NCBI GenBank assembly: GCA_047528255.1
Contig: CP180024.1
Coordinates: 930,001 to 994,000, forward strand
Reading direction: 5' to 3'
DNA: 64,000 nucleotides
Source: G047528255 sp047528255
GTDB taxonomy: Bacteria; Bacteroidota; Bacteroidia; Flavobacteriales; Blattabacteriaceae
Part shown: positions 1 through 9,583 of the stretch, piece after piece
Numbering within the stretch: the first letter of the stretch is position 1
Layout of the letters: every line of letters begins with the position of its first letter
The notes under the pieces: generated by a model
What the model was told of the DNA's origin: nothing
Seen by the model: only the letters and a program-made list of their open reading frames with translations
Databases searched by the model: none
Made by a program: the position numbers and the translations under genes

Positions 1-731
1 CTTCCTATGTGCTTCTTGTATCTGTAATGGAGTTTACCTGATTTTTTGAGCTATTTTCTTTGAGTATCTACTCCTGATTGATTCTATTTTTTACCCTTGC
101 TTTTCTTTGAGTGATTTACTTTTTCCCCTCTTCTTCCTTCCTTCGATCTCCACTACGTAAGTAGGGATCCTCCCTTTGGAGCAAAAGCCTCAGTGTAATA
201 CTGGCATATACTATCACTCCTGTTTTAACTATCGCCTGATGCTTTTCTAATTCCTTATTGATCTTTTTCAGTAANCGNTCATATGCCTTTTTGGNTANTA
301 TTTCATTNTNAAATCTGCATANAGTCGTATNATCTGNGATCTNATNTTTCAATCGNAANNNANAAAAGCGCATGNAANNTNNNGNATNTTTTNANNAATT
401 NTTCCGTTCCTACATCACTGATATCATACNAGTGACTCAAAAGCATCATNNTAAATAACNATNTTCCACTGTAAGCANGTNNNCCTTTTATTNCCTGTCC
501 TTTTTGATATATTTTTNTTATTTCTTTNTCCATCCCTTNCCAGTGGATCAANGTGTTTAACCTTTTNAAAAACTCACTCCTTCTGGTAGAACGTTCCATA
601 TATAGTTCACTAAATCTTATTTGTAGGTGCTTCTGAGTATAATTCCGAATTTTTTTATTTTATACTCCAAATATACGAAATAATATATTGATTTACATAT
701 GTTTTAACCTCATTCGCCCATGCAACGTTCT
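1..731 (-). mobile_element. IS5-like element, copy 1 (partial, with N bases)
   Basis: This copy reads on the minus strand: its transposase 5' terminus (a GAGAACGTTGCATG-like end) lies at 731 and its 3' side runs off the window start. Minus-strand pieces encode the N-terminal part of the transposase (MERSTRRSEF, KEIXKIYQKGQ) and the following KKINKELEKHQAIVKTG segment. Many N bases in 270-570 break the frame, so coding capacity cannot be judged. It directly abuts copy 2, which points the other way. Confidence 0.85.
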
Positions 732-1785
732 TGAAAAAACATATCAAAAAGACCAGGGAATAAAAGGCCAACCTGCTTACAGTGAAATATCGTTATTTAC
801 GATGATGCTTTTGGTCACTTGTATGATATCAGTGATGTAGGAACGGAATCTTCGTAAAAGATTCCATAGGCTGCATGCGCTTTTGTGGTTTTCGATTGGA
901 AAATCAGATCCCAAATCATACGACTCTATGCAGATTTAAAAATGAAATAGTAGCCAAAAAAGCATACGAGCTCTTACTGAAAAAGATCAATAAGGAATTA
1001 GGAAACATCAGGCGATAGTTAAAACAGGACTGATAGTAGATTCCAGTATTACAGTGAGCCCCCTTGCTCCCAATGGGGTATCTTCTACCTACGTAGTGGA
1101 GGATCGGAAGGAAGAGGGGAAAAAGCAAATCGGTCAAAGAAAAGCAAGGGTAAAAAAAGAGACTCAATCAGGAGTAGACACTCAAGGAAAATAGATCAAA
1201 AAATCAGATAAATTCCATTACGGATACAAGAATCACATAGGGGGTTATAAAAATGAAACGATACTAGAAGTACATAGCGTAGTAGCTAATGAGCATGATA
1301 ATAGAGGCTTAAAGCATTAATAAGAAAACTAGGATATAACCCAAATAAATATATGAAGACAAAGGTTACCAAGTTCCAGACAACGTGTCTTACTTTCATA
1401 GTCGAGGCCTCAAAGACCGATACAAAAGAAAACCTATAGGAACCATCCATTAAGTAGGGATAGATATATTATTCAACATAATTAGTGAATACTACCCGAT
1501 GGGGTAGTAAAACGAACTTTTAGCAGTATAAAGCGTTATTTTTCATCAGGAAAGGCTACTTACAAAGGATTAGCTCGTGTGTATGCCCAGCATCTTATAG
1601 ATGCTATGGCGCATAATTTATATCGTGATCTTGGCATCATTATGCGCTGTTCATAAAAATATATATAAGTTAATTAACTTATAATCAATCGTATTTCGAA
1701 TACGATGTAAAAAAAAACTCCAGCATCCCAACGAAGATGATCTATAAAGCTAAATAAACGTAATCCACCTTAATACAATGCTCTC
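732..1785 (+). mobile_element. IS5-like element, copy 2 (5'-truncated, decayed)
   Basis: A plus-strand copy that begins inside the transposase gene (at the stretch equivalent to IRKIYQKGQGIKGQ) and ends at a recognisable 3' terminus (ACAATGCTCTC) at 1785. The roughly 170 bp of its 5' end are replaced by copy 1 in inverted orientation. The transposase frame is broken by frameshifts and stops. The codon for the expected catalytic Glu (VVER in other copies) reads AAA (Lys) near 1510, so it could not be active. It ends 15 bp from the mnmG stop codon. Confidence 0.85.
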
Positions 1786-1800
1786 ACGTCATGAATAGTT

Positions 1801-3669
1801 TTAACGTCCAATATGGACGAGTAATATACTAACATCTGCCGGAGATACTCCACTAATCCGAGAGGCTTGTGCGATGGACTCGGGTCGATTACTCATCAAT
1901 TTTTCACGGGCTTCTGAAGACAATGCCCCTATCTTTTTATAATCGAACCAATCCGGTATACGAATGCCCTCCAAACGCAACAATTTATCGGCATTATCTT
2001 GTTCTTTTTCGATATAGCCTCTGTATTTAATACGAATAGAGACCTGTTCAAGGGCCTCCTCATCCAAAGCTTTTACCGTAGGATGATCCACTACCGTGGA
2101 TAACGTTAGCAAATCTTCCATGGTCACCTGAGGTCGGGATAGAATTACATCCACTTTTGTATGTTCTCCGATCGGAGAAGAGCCTTTTTCATTTAAAATA
2201 GGATTCACTTCCTCGGCTTTCAAAGATTTTTTTTCAAAAAACTCGATACAAGCCTTGACCTTATGATCTTTCTCTTCTACCCTTCGCATTCGCTCTTCAT
2301 CTGTTAAGCCCAAACGATAGCCTAGAGGAGTGAGACGTTGATCAGCATTGTCTTGTCTGAGTAGTATTCGATATTCTGCTCTTGAGGTGAACATTCTGTA
2401 AGGCTCCTCGGTTCCCTTGGTGACGAGATCATCGATCAAAACACCAATATAGGCTTCATTACGTTTCAGAACAAAAGGCTCTTCTTCTTGCAATTTTAAA
2501 TGAGCGTTAATACCTGCAATCAACCCTTGCGCAGCCGCCTCTTCATAGCCTGTAGTCCCGTTGATCTGTCCGGCAAAGAAAAGATTATGAATGATCTTGG
2601 TTTCCAAAGTGTGCTTCAGTTGAAGCGGAGGAAAATAATCATATTCGATGGCATAACCCGGCCTGAATATTTTTACCTGTTCAAAACCAGAAACCCTACT
2701 CAAAGCCTCATATTGGACTTCCTCGGGAAGAGAGGTTGAAAAGCCGTTGACATATACTTCCGACGTATTCCAACCTTCCGGTTCTACAAAGATTTGATGA
2801 CGATCTTTATCTGAAAAACGATGAATTTTGTCTTCGATAGAGGGGCAATATCTAGGGCCTATGCTTTGGATGGCTCCGTTGAACATTGGAGAGCGACAAA
2901 AGCCCTTACGCAGAAGATCATGCACTTCAACACTCGTATACGTGATGTGACAACTGCGCTGATGTGTAAGTCGCGGGGTGTCAAAATAAGAAAATTTTTG
3001 AGGAGCATCATCACCGGGCTGTTCGGTCATTTTGAAATAATCCAAAGAACGCCCGTCAACACGCGGAGGGGTACCGGTCTTCATGCGTCCGGATTGAAAG
3101 CCCAAATCTTGCAATTGTTCAGTGATGCCCGTAGCGGAGCGTTCAGCCATCCTGCCCCCTCCAAATTGCTTTTCACCGATATGGATCAAGCCGTTCAAAA
3201 AAGTACCATTGGTCAAAATTACTACTCTCCCTCTGATTTTCAAGCCTAATACCGTCTCTACTCCAACGACTCGATCTCCTTTTATCATCAAGGCAGTTAC
3301 CATATCTTGAAAAAAAGACAACCTGGGAAGACGCTCCAGAGTCAAACGCCACTCTTCGGAAAAACGCATCCTATCGGATTGTGCCCTTGGGCTCCACATA
3401 GCAGGGCCTTTTGAACGGTTGAGCATTCTGAACTGAATCATCGTTTTATCTGTGATCAACCCCGAATTCCCCCCTAAAGCATCAATCTCTCGAACGATCT
3501 GACCCTTTGCAATCCCACCCATTGCAGGATTGCAAGACATCTGACCGATAGTTTGCAGATTCATTGTAACCAATAAAGTATTTGACCCCATACGAGCAGC
3601 AGAAGCGGCAGCCTCTGCCCCTGCATGACCGCCACCAACGACGATCACATCACATTCATTCAAAAACAC
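1801..3669 (-). CDS. mnmG: tRNA uridine-5-carboxymethylaminomethyl synthase, FAD subunit MnmG (GidA)
   Basis: MnmG works with MnmE to install the (carboxymethyl)aminomethyl group on the wobble uridine U34 of several tRNAs, using FAD, a folate one-carbon unit and glycine or ammonium. The 622-residue protein has the usual family length. An N-terminal Rossmann FAD site is visible (VIVVGGGHAGAEAA, residues 9-22), followed by the family signature segments MSCNPAMGGIAKG (about 44-56) and TGYEEAAAQGL (about 370), and a helical C-terminal MnmE/tRNA-binding domain ending DVSILLVHIGR. The start ATG at 3669 gives MFLNECDVIVVGGG and fits the family start. It lies 34 bp downstream of ybeY on the same strand, so the two probably form an operon. 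A parS-like palindrome lies in that gap. The gene is intact although IS remnants flank the pair on both sides. Confidence 0.97.
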   Translation of the reverse strand: MFLNECDVIVVGGGHAGAEAAASAARMGSNTLLVTMNLQTIGQMSCNPAMGGIAKGQIVREIDALGGNSGLITDKTMIQFRMLNRSKGPAMWSPRAQSDRMRFSEEWRLTLERLPRLSFFQDMVTALMIKGDRVVGVETVLGLKIRGRVVILTNGTFLNGLIHIGEKQFGGGRMAERSATGITEQLQDLGFQSGRMKTGTPPRVDGRSLDYFKMTEQPGDDAPQKFSYFDTPRLTHQRSCHITYTSVEVHDLLRKGFCRSPMFNGAIQSIGPRYCPSIEDKIHRFSDKDRHQIFVEPEGWNTSEVYVNGFSTSLPEEVQYEALSRVSGFEQVKIFRPGYAIEYDYFPPLQLKHTLETKIIHNLFFAGQINGTTGYEEAAAQGLIAGINAHLKLQEEEPFVLKRNEAYIGVLIDDLVTKGTEEPYRMFTSRAEYRILLRQDNADQRLTPLGYRLGLTDEERMRRVEEKDHKVKACIEFFEKKSLKAEEVNPILNEKGSSPIGEHTKVDVILSRPQVTMEDLLTLSTVVDHPTVKALDEEALEQVSIRIKYRGYIEKEQDNADKLLRLEGIRIPDWFDYKKIGALSSEAREKLMSNRPESIAQASRISGVSPADVSILLVHIGR

Positions 3670-3677
3670 GACTAAAA

Positions 3678-3693
3678 TGTTCCACGTGAAGCG
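3678..3693. promoter_or_regulatory. parS-like palindrome upstream of mnmG
   Basis: The 16-mer TGTTCCACGTGAAGCG matches the general bacterial ParB-binding consensus TGTTNCACGTGAAACA at 14 positions, counting N, and keeps the central TTCCACGTGAA core. It lies in the 34-bp gap between ybeY and mnmG. Family knowledge: parS sites are often found near gidA/mnmG and parAB close to the origin. No parA, parB or dnaA is seen in this window, so function is an inference. Confidence 0.45.
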
Positions 3694-3703
3694 TTTAAAA
3701 AAT

Positions 3704-4117
3704 TTAATGCAACAAATTTAGATATAAGTCCTCTTTTTTACGCATAACCCTTACCTCATTTTCATCCTTATCCTTGTATCCCAAAAGATGCAATACACCG
3801 TGTATCATCACACGCTTGAGTTCGGTTTGAAAATTCTGCGTCAATTGAACGGAATTTTCCGCAACGCGCTCTATGCTGACGAAAATATCTCCGACTATAC
3901 CTCCACCCATAGAGTTATCGAAAGTAATTACATCGGTATACATATCATGATCAAGATAGATCTGATTCATCTTCAATAAATACTCATCATCACAAAAGGT
4001 GTAATTGATCTCATCCAAATCATGGTCTTCATTTCTTACTACAAAACAAATCCATCGGGTAAAAAAAATTTCGTTTTGAAGAGAAAAATTAACATTCTCG
4101 TAAAAATAATTAATCAT
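3704..4117 (-). CDS. ybeY: Endoribonuclease YbeY, 16S rRNA maturation factor
   Basis: YbeY is a single-domain zinc metalloprotein that takes part in 16S rRNA 3'-end maturation and ribosome quality control. The 137-residue product has the family length and carries the metal motif HGVLHLLGYKDKDE near residue 109. The third ligand, His in the proteobacterial HGxLHLxGYDH form, is Asp here; I recall this substitution from other Bacteroidota YbeY proteins, so I do not read it as damage. The preceding GDIFVSIERV segment is also typical. The gene is the promoter-proximal member of a ybeY-mnmG pair. The terminus of an IS copy begins about 6 bp upstream of its ATG, so any promoter and leader must lie within IS sequence. 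Confidence 0.93.
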   Translation of the reverse strand: MINYFYENVNFSLQNEIFFTRWICFVVRNEDHDLDEINYTFCDDEYLLKMNQIYLDHDMYTDVITFDNSMGGGIVGDIFVSIERVAENSVQLTQNFQTELKRVMIHGVLHLLGYKDKDENEVRVMRKKEDLYLNLLH

Positions 4118-4122
4118 AAATG

Positions 4123-5379
4123 GAAAACCATTATATTAATGGTGAATTACGTTTATTTAGCATCCTAGATGATCTTCGTTGTAGAACGGTGTAAATTTAG
4201 TGTTTCACATTGTATTCGAAATACTATTAATTATAAACCAATTAATCATATCTATTTTTATAAACAGCTCATAATTATCCCAAGTGAATAATACAAATTA
4301 TGAGCTATAGCCTCATAAGCCACTGGCATGCACACGGGCTAATCCTTTGTAATAAGATTTCCCTAGATCCAAACCAACGCTTTATACTGCTAAGAGTTCG
4401 TTCTACGACCCACTGGGGTTTAGTCACTAATTATTTTTGAATAATATAGGTATCCTACTTAAGGAGGGGACCTATAAGCTTTCTTCTGTATACGGTCTTT
4501 GATGGCTCGAGTATGAAAGTAAGACACGTTGGCTGGAGCTTGATAAGCTTTTTCTGCATATACTTCTCTGGGTTTATATCCTAGTTTTCTTATTAATAGC
4601 TTTAACCCTCTACTATCATGCTCATTAGCTGCTACGCTATGTACGGCTAGTATCATTCCATTTTTATCCCCCCTATGTACTTCTTCTATCTGTATTAGAT
4701 TTCATCTGATTTCTTGGCCATTTTCCTTGAGTTTCTACTCCTGATTGAGTCTCATTTTTTTCCCCTTTCTTTTCTTTGACTAATTTTTTTTTGTCCCTCT
4801 CCTTCCGATCCTCTAATACGTAGGTAAAGCACCATTGGGAAAAAAAGCTCACTATAATACTGGAATTTACTATCACTCCTGTTTTAACTATCGCCTGATA
4901 CTTTTCTAATTTTTTATTAATCTTTTTCAGTAAGCGCTCATATCCCTTTTTAGGCTACTATTTCATTGCGAATGATGCATAGAGTCATATAATCTAGGAT
5001 ATTATTTTCCAATCGAAAACCACAAAAATACATGCAGTTCAAGGATTTTTTCAGCAATTTTTCCGTTCCTACATCACTGAGATTATATCAGTGACTTAAA
5101 AGCATCATCTTAAATAACGATATTCCACTGTAAGCGGGTTGGCTTTATTCCTGGTATTTTTGATATATTTTCCTTATTTCTTTCTCCACACTTCCAGTCG
5201 ATCAAGGTTATTAACCTTTTAAAAACTCACTGCTTCTAGTAGAACGTTCCATATATAGTTCACTAAATCTTATTTTCGAGGTACTTCTGAGCATAGATCT
5301 AATTTTTTCTACTCCAAATACACAAAATAATATATTAATTTATAAACATTTAAATACCCTTCTATCATGAAAGGTTCTC
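4123..5379 (-). mobile_element. IS5-like element, copy 3 (full length, decayed)
   Basis: A minus-strand copy whose 3' terminus (AAAACCATTA, degenerate GAGACCATTG) is at about 4123 and whose 5' terminus is at 5379. Fragments of transposase remain readable, for example MILAVHSVAANEHDSRGLK with EVYAEKAYQ (complement of 4459-4656); here the catalytic D of the usual ADKGYQ is E. Several frameshifts separate the fragments. Its 3' end sits directly against the ybeY start. Confidence 0.88.
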
Positions 5380-5465
5380 GTAATAGTAAGAGAGGAGAGC
5401 TAGAGAGTTTCTTACAAACTGTAAAAATCGTACTTTTCGCCCTTTAATCTTAAAAGACATGAATC

Positions 5466-6287
5466 ATGTCAACAAGAAATTGGGGCTCTATCAAATCTTA
5501 TAAAGATATTCTCTTTGAATGTTGGCAAGGAATTGCCAAGATCACTATCAATAGGCCACTGGTGTACAATGCTTTTCGTCCAGAGACTGTCACGGAGATG
5601 CTCGAGTCGATGGAGATTTGTCGGGAGAGAACCGATATCGACGTGATCATATTGACCGGCTCCGGAGAAAAAGCCTTTTGCAGCGGCGGCGATCAAAATG
5701 TCAAAGGTGCCGGAGGTTACGTAGAAAAAGACGGAGCGACGCGCTTAAACGTATTGGATCTACATAAAAAGATACGTGAGCTGACCAAGCCAGTCATAGC
5801 CATGGTCAATGGCTATGCGATAGGAGGTGGGCATGTGTTGCACGTGGTCTGTGATTTGACAATCGCATCGGAACATGCACGTTTCGGGCAGACAGGCCCC
5901 AAGGTGGGGTCTTTTGATGGAGGATTCGGTTCCTCCTATTTGGCCCGTCATGTAGGACAGAAAAAGGCTCGAGAGATCTGGTTCCTATGTCAGCAATATT
6001 CTGCGCAAGAGGCCTTGGATATGGGCTTGATCAACAAAGTAGTTCCTCAAAAAAAATTAGAAGAAATCACGGTAGAATGGTGCCAGATCATTCAAAAGAG
6101 GAGCCCTATGGCTATACGAATGATCAAACGTTGTTTAAACGCTGAATTAGACGGCCAACACGGCTTAATGCAACTGGCCGGAGATGCTACTCTAATGTTT
6201 TACCTGATGGAAGAAGCTCAGGAAGGAAAAAACGCGTTTTTGGAAAAACGAGATCCTGACTTTAAACAATTTCCAAAATTCCCTTAA
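5466..6287 (+). CDS. menB: 1,4-dihydroxy-2-naphthoyl-CoA synthase MenB
   Basis: MenB closes the second ring of the naphthoquinone by converting o-succinylbenzoyl-CoA to 1,4-dihydroxy-2-naphthoyl-CoA in menaquinone synthesis. The 273-residue protein is a crotonase-fold enzyme. It shows the CoA/oxyanion motifs KAFCSGGDQ (about residue 70) and GYAIGGGHVLH (about 118), the MenB-specific GPKVGSFDGGFG (about 143), and the C-terminal signature EGKNAFLEKRDPDF, which separates MenB from fatty-acid enoyl-CoA hydratases. The ATG at 5466 follows the sequence ACATGAATC. It stands alone between IS copies with no other men gene nearby. It agrees with the act operon in this window, which oxidises menaquinol. 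Confidence 0.96.
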   Translation: MSTRNWGSIKSYKDILFECWQGIAKITINRPLVYNAFRPETVTEMLESMEICRERTDIDVIILTGSGEKAFCSGGDQNVKGAGGYVEKDGATRLNVLDLHKKIRELTKPVIAMVNGYAIGGGHVLHVVCDLTIASEHARFGQTGPKVGSFDGGFGSSYLARHVGQKKAREIWFLCQQYSAQEALDMGLINKVVPQKKLEEITVEWCQIIQKRSPMAIRMIKRCLNAELDGQHGLMQLAGDATLMFYLMEEAQEGKNAFLEKRDPDFKQFPKFP

Positions 6288-6330
6288 ACATCCGCCTTCT
6301 TTCTTAAGAACTTAGCAATATGCTCAGTAC

Positions 6331-6830
6331 GATACCATTGTTTTAATGATGGATTACCTTTATTCACACTCCTATATGGGCTTCTTTAGAGAACGATCTA
6401 GATTTACTCTTTCATATTCTATTCAAAAATTATTGAATACAAATTAATTAATTATATCTTTTTTTATGAACAATTCATAATAATACCAGGTGTACGATAT
6501 AAATTATGCGCCATATCCTCCATAATAGGCTGGGCATGCAGAGGAGCTAATCCTTTGTAACGAGCCTGCCTGATCCAAACCAACGCTTTATACTTCCAAA
6601 AGTACGATCTACTCTCCATCTGTTTTTACTCACTAATTTGTTGAATAATATAGCTATCCTACTTAAGTACAGTTCCTATAGGCTTTCTTCTATAATACGG
6701 ACTTTGATGCCTAAACTATGAAAGTAAGATACGTTGGCTGGGCCTTGGTAACCTTTGTCTGCATATACTTCTCTAGGTTTAATATTCTAGTTTTCTTATT
6801 AATGGCTTTAGCCCGCTACTATCATGCTCA
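6331..6830 (-). mobile_element. IS5-like element, copy 4 (3' fragment)
   Basis: About 500 bp of the 3' side of a minus-strand copy, starting at the terminus GATACCATTG at 6331. It stops abruptly at 6830, where copy 5 begins with its 5' terminus. The missing 5' portion does not reappear on the far side of copy 5, so insertion was accompanied or followed by deletion. Confidence 0.85.
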
Positions 6831-8101
6831 GAGAACGTTGCATAGGAGAAGGATGTTAAAATCTTTGTAAATCAATATATTGTTTCGTATATTTGGAATA
6901 TGAAATAAAAAATTCGGCTCTATGCTCAGAAGCACCGAACAAATAAGTTTTAGTGAACTATATATGGAACGTTCTACCAGAAGGTAGTTGTTTTTTTAAA
7001 AGATTAAACACCTTGATCCACTGGGAAGGGAAAGAAAAAGAAATAAGAAAAATATATCAAAAAAGCCAGGGAATAAAAGGCCACCTGCTTACAGTGGAAT
7101 ATCGTTATTTAAGATGATGCTTTTGATTCACTGGTATGATCTCAGTGATGTAGGAACGGAAGAATTGGTAAAAGAAGCCTTGAGCTGCATGCGATTTTGT
7201 GGTTTTCAATTGGAATATCAGATACCAGATGATATAACTTTATGCAGAGTTCGCAATGAAATAGTAGCAAAAAAGCATATGAGTGCTTACTGAAAAAGAT
7301 CAGTAAGAAATTAGAAAAACGTCAGTTGATAGTTAAAAAAAGAGTGATAGTAGATAACCCATATTACAGTGAGGCCCTTTGCTCCCAAGGGAGATCCTAC
7401 CTACGTAGTGGAGGATCGGAAGGAAGAGGGGCAAAAGCAAATCAGTCAAAGAAAAGCAAGGGTAAAAAAGAGAGTCAATCAAGAGTAGATACTCAAAAAA
7501 AATAGATCAAGAAATCAGATAAACTCTACTACGGATACAAGAAGTACATAGGAGGGATAAAAATGGAATGATACTAGCAGTACATAGCGTAGCAGCCAAT
7601 GAGCATGATAGTAAAGGGCTAAAACCGTTAATAAATAAACTAGGATATAAACCCCAAGAGAAGTATATGCAGATAAAGATTACCAAGTGTCAGCTAACGT
7701 GTCTTACTTTTATAGTCGAGGCATCAAAGACCGTATACAGAAGAAAGCCTATAAGAACCGGACCTTAAGTAGGTATAGCTATATTATTCACTAAATTAGT
7801 GAGTAAAAACCGATAAGTAGCAGAACCTGCTTTTAGCAGTATAAAGCGTTAGTTTGGATCAGGGAAAGGCCGTTACAAAGAATTAGCTCGTGTGCATGCC
7901 CAGCATCTTATGGAGGCTATGGCGCATAATCTGTATCGTTCCCTGGAATTGTTATGCGCTGTCTATAAGAATAGATATAATTAATTAATTAATAATCAAC
8001 AATTATTCTAATAAAATATAAAAAACTAAATCTACATCTTTTCTAAGAAAACCCATCTAGGATGGCTGAATAAACGTAATCCACTTTAAACCAATGGTCT
8101 C
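6831..8101 (+). mobile_element. IS5-like element, copy 5 (full length, decayed)
   Basis: A plus-strand copy of 1271 bp running from GAGAACGTTGCAT at 6831 to CAATGGTCTC at 8101. Transposase fragments are readable (for example 7568-7768, MILAVHSVAANEHDSKGLK), but frameshifts and stops interrupt the frame throughout. It lies head-to-head against copy 4, and its 3' terminus is 69 bp before the HMG-CoA reductase start. Confidence 0.9.
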
Positions 8102-8142
8102 GTTTTTTTTAATAAGGGCATCGTATTTATTAATAATTTTAC

Positions 8143-8150
8143 TAGATTTG
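8143..8150 (+). promoter_or_regulatory. Candidate -7 element for HMG-CoA reductase
   Basis: TAGATTTG matches the Bacteroidota -7 consensus TAnnTTTG and ends 20 bp before the ATG at 8171, a plausible distance. I see no clear -33 TTG at the usual spacing, so this is only a half-site call. Confidence 0.35.
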
Positions 8151-8170
8151 AACATCTATACCACAATTGA

Positions 8171-9496
8171 ATGCACAGAAAATTAATCGATGGATTTTCC
8201 AAAAAAAACAAAGAAGAAAAAGCTAATTGGCTCGTCGAACATTTTTTTGATAATGATGTCGATGCTCGTAGACTTTTACTTGCCTACTGGCATGAAGACG
8301 AGGCTCTACAAAAATTGCATGACGAGTTCTCCGAAAACACCATATCAAATTTTTATATGCCTTTTAGCGTAGCTCCCAACTTTCTAATCAATGATCAGCC
8401 GTACGTTTTGCCTATGGTCATTGAGGAAAGCTCGGTAGTAGCAGCTGCCTGTAAATCAGCTAAATTTTGGTTCGATCGCGGCGGTTTCAAAACTTACGTA
8501 CAATCAATGAGAAAACCTGGTCAGGTGCACTTCCTCATGCATACGACAGCTGAACGATTGAATACATTTTTCGAAAAAGTATTGAAAAAACAACTTATCA
8601 AAGATACCCAAGAAATAACAAGAAGGATGCAACTCCGAGGCGGAGGAATCTTGGATATCAAATTGAAAGATAAATCGGAAGAACTTGTTGATTATTTTCA
8701 GATCGAAGCCCTATTCGACACCTGTGACGCTATGGGTGCAAACTTTATCAATTCCTGTTTAGAACAATTTGCCCAAACGCTTAAAAGAGAAGCAGAATCC
8801 GGCTACTATTTCAATGAAGAAGAAAAAATTTCTCTACAGGTGATCATGTGTGTTTTATCCAACTATACACCCGAATGTATCGCGGATGCAGAAGTGAGCT
8901 GCCCGATAAACGCGCTCAAAGATGATTTTGGAATGACTGCCGAGGATTTCGCTAGAAAATTCCATCAAGCGGTGAATATAGCAGAGATTGAACCGTACCG
9001 AGCGACAACTCATAACAAAGGTATCATGAACGGCGTAGATGCCGTAGTCATAGCTACAGGAAATGACTTTCGCGCAGTAGAAGCCTGCGCCCACGCCTAC
9101 TCTTCCAAAAACGGAAAATACACCAGCCTTACACACTGCGAGCTGAAAGACGGAATCTTTCGCTTTTGGATTGATTTACCCATCGCTGTAGGTACTATAG
9201 GAGGATTGACAATCCTCCATCCTCTGGTAAAACTTTCCCTGAAAATGCTTGGAAACCCTTCAGCTAAAAAACTGATGGAAATCATCGCTGTCTCTGGGCT
9301 CGCTCAAAACTTCGCAGCGCTTCGTTCATTAGTAACCACAGGCATACAGAAAGGACATATGAAAATGCATCTCTTCAACATCCTCAATCAACTCAAAGCC
9401 ACCGAATCAGAAAAAAAATATTTCATTAATTTCTTCAAAAACAAAACCGTAAGTCATCACCTAGTTTTGAAAGAGTGGAAAAAATTAAAAGAATGA
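8171..9496 (+). CDS. mvaA: Class II (degradative-type) hydroxymethylglutaryl-CoA reductase
   Basis: This enzyme interconverts HMG-CoA and mevalonate. In flavobacteria class II enzymes serve the mevalonate route to isoprenoids. Over 441 residues the class landmarks are in order: EESSVVAAA (about 86), DTCDAMGAN (about 192, mevalonate/HMG binding), GVDAVVIATGNDFRAVEA (about 288), the GTIGGLT turn (about 342) and a C-terminal helical flap with the conserved His in KGHMKMHL (about 395). The length matches the flavobacterial enzyme. The start is the ATG at 8171, 20 bp after a TAGATTTG element. It lies alone between IS copies 5 and 6. Its product feeds polyprenyl synthesis, needed for menaquinone and for the undecaprenyl carrier used by MraY and UppP in this window. 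Retention as an intact frame argues that isoprenoid synthesis is under selection. Confidence 0.93.
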   Translation: MHRKLIDGFSKKNKEEKANWLVEHFFDNDVDARRLLLAYWHEDEALQKLHDEFSENTISNFYMPFSVAPNFLINDQPYVLPMVIEESSVVAAACKSAKFWFDRGGFKTYVQSMRKPGQVHFLMHTTAERLNTFFEKVLKKQLIKDTQEITRRMQLRGGGILDIKLKDKSEELVDYFQIEALFDTCDAMGANFINSCLEQFAQTLKREAESGYYFNEEEKISLQVIMCVLSNYTPECIADAEVSCPINALKDDFGMTAEDFARKFHQAVNIAEIEPYRATTHNKGIMNGVDAVVIATGNDFRAVEACAHAYSSKNGKYTSLTHCELKDGIFRFWIDLPIAVGTIGGLTILHPLVKLSLKMLGNPSAKKLMEIIAVSGLAQNFAALRSLVTTGIQKGHMKMHLFNILNQLKATESEKKYFINFFKNKTVSHHLVLKEWKKLKE

Positions 9497-9583
9497 AAAC
9501 AAAGATATACAAATGTTTAACCGAAATTAAAAAAAATATTTATATTACATCGATTTTTTTGCCATAAAGACTGAAAACAGTTT

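Noticed and set aside
3704..4117. YbeY as inactive because the third metal-binding His is Asp
   Set aside because: The same substitution is, as far as I recall, usual in Bacteroidota YbeY, and the frame is otherwise intact.
4120..4140. TATAAT on the minus strand just before ybeY as a promoter
   Set aside because: Bacteroidota housekeeping promoters use TAnnTTTG, not TATAAT, and there is no room for a transcript start before the ATG.
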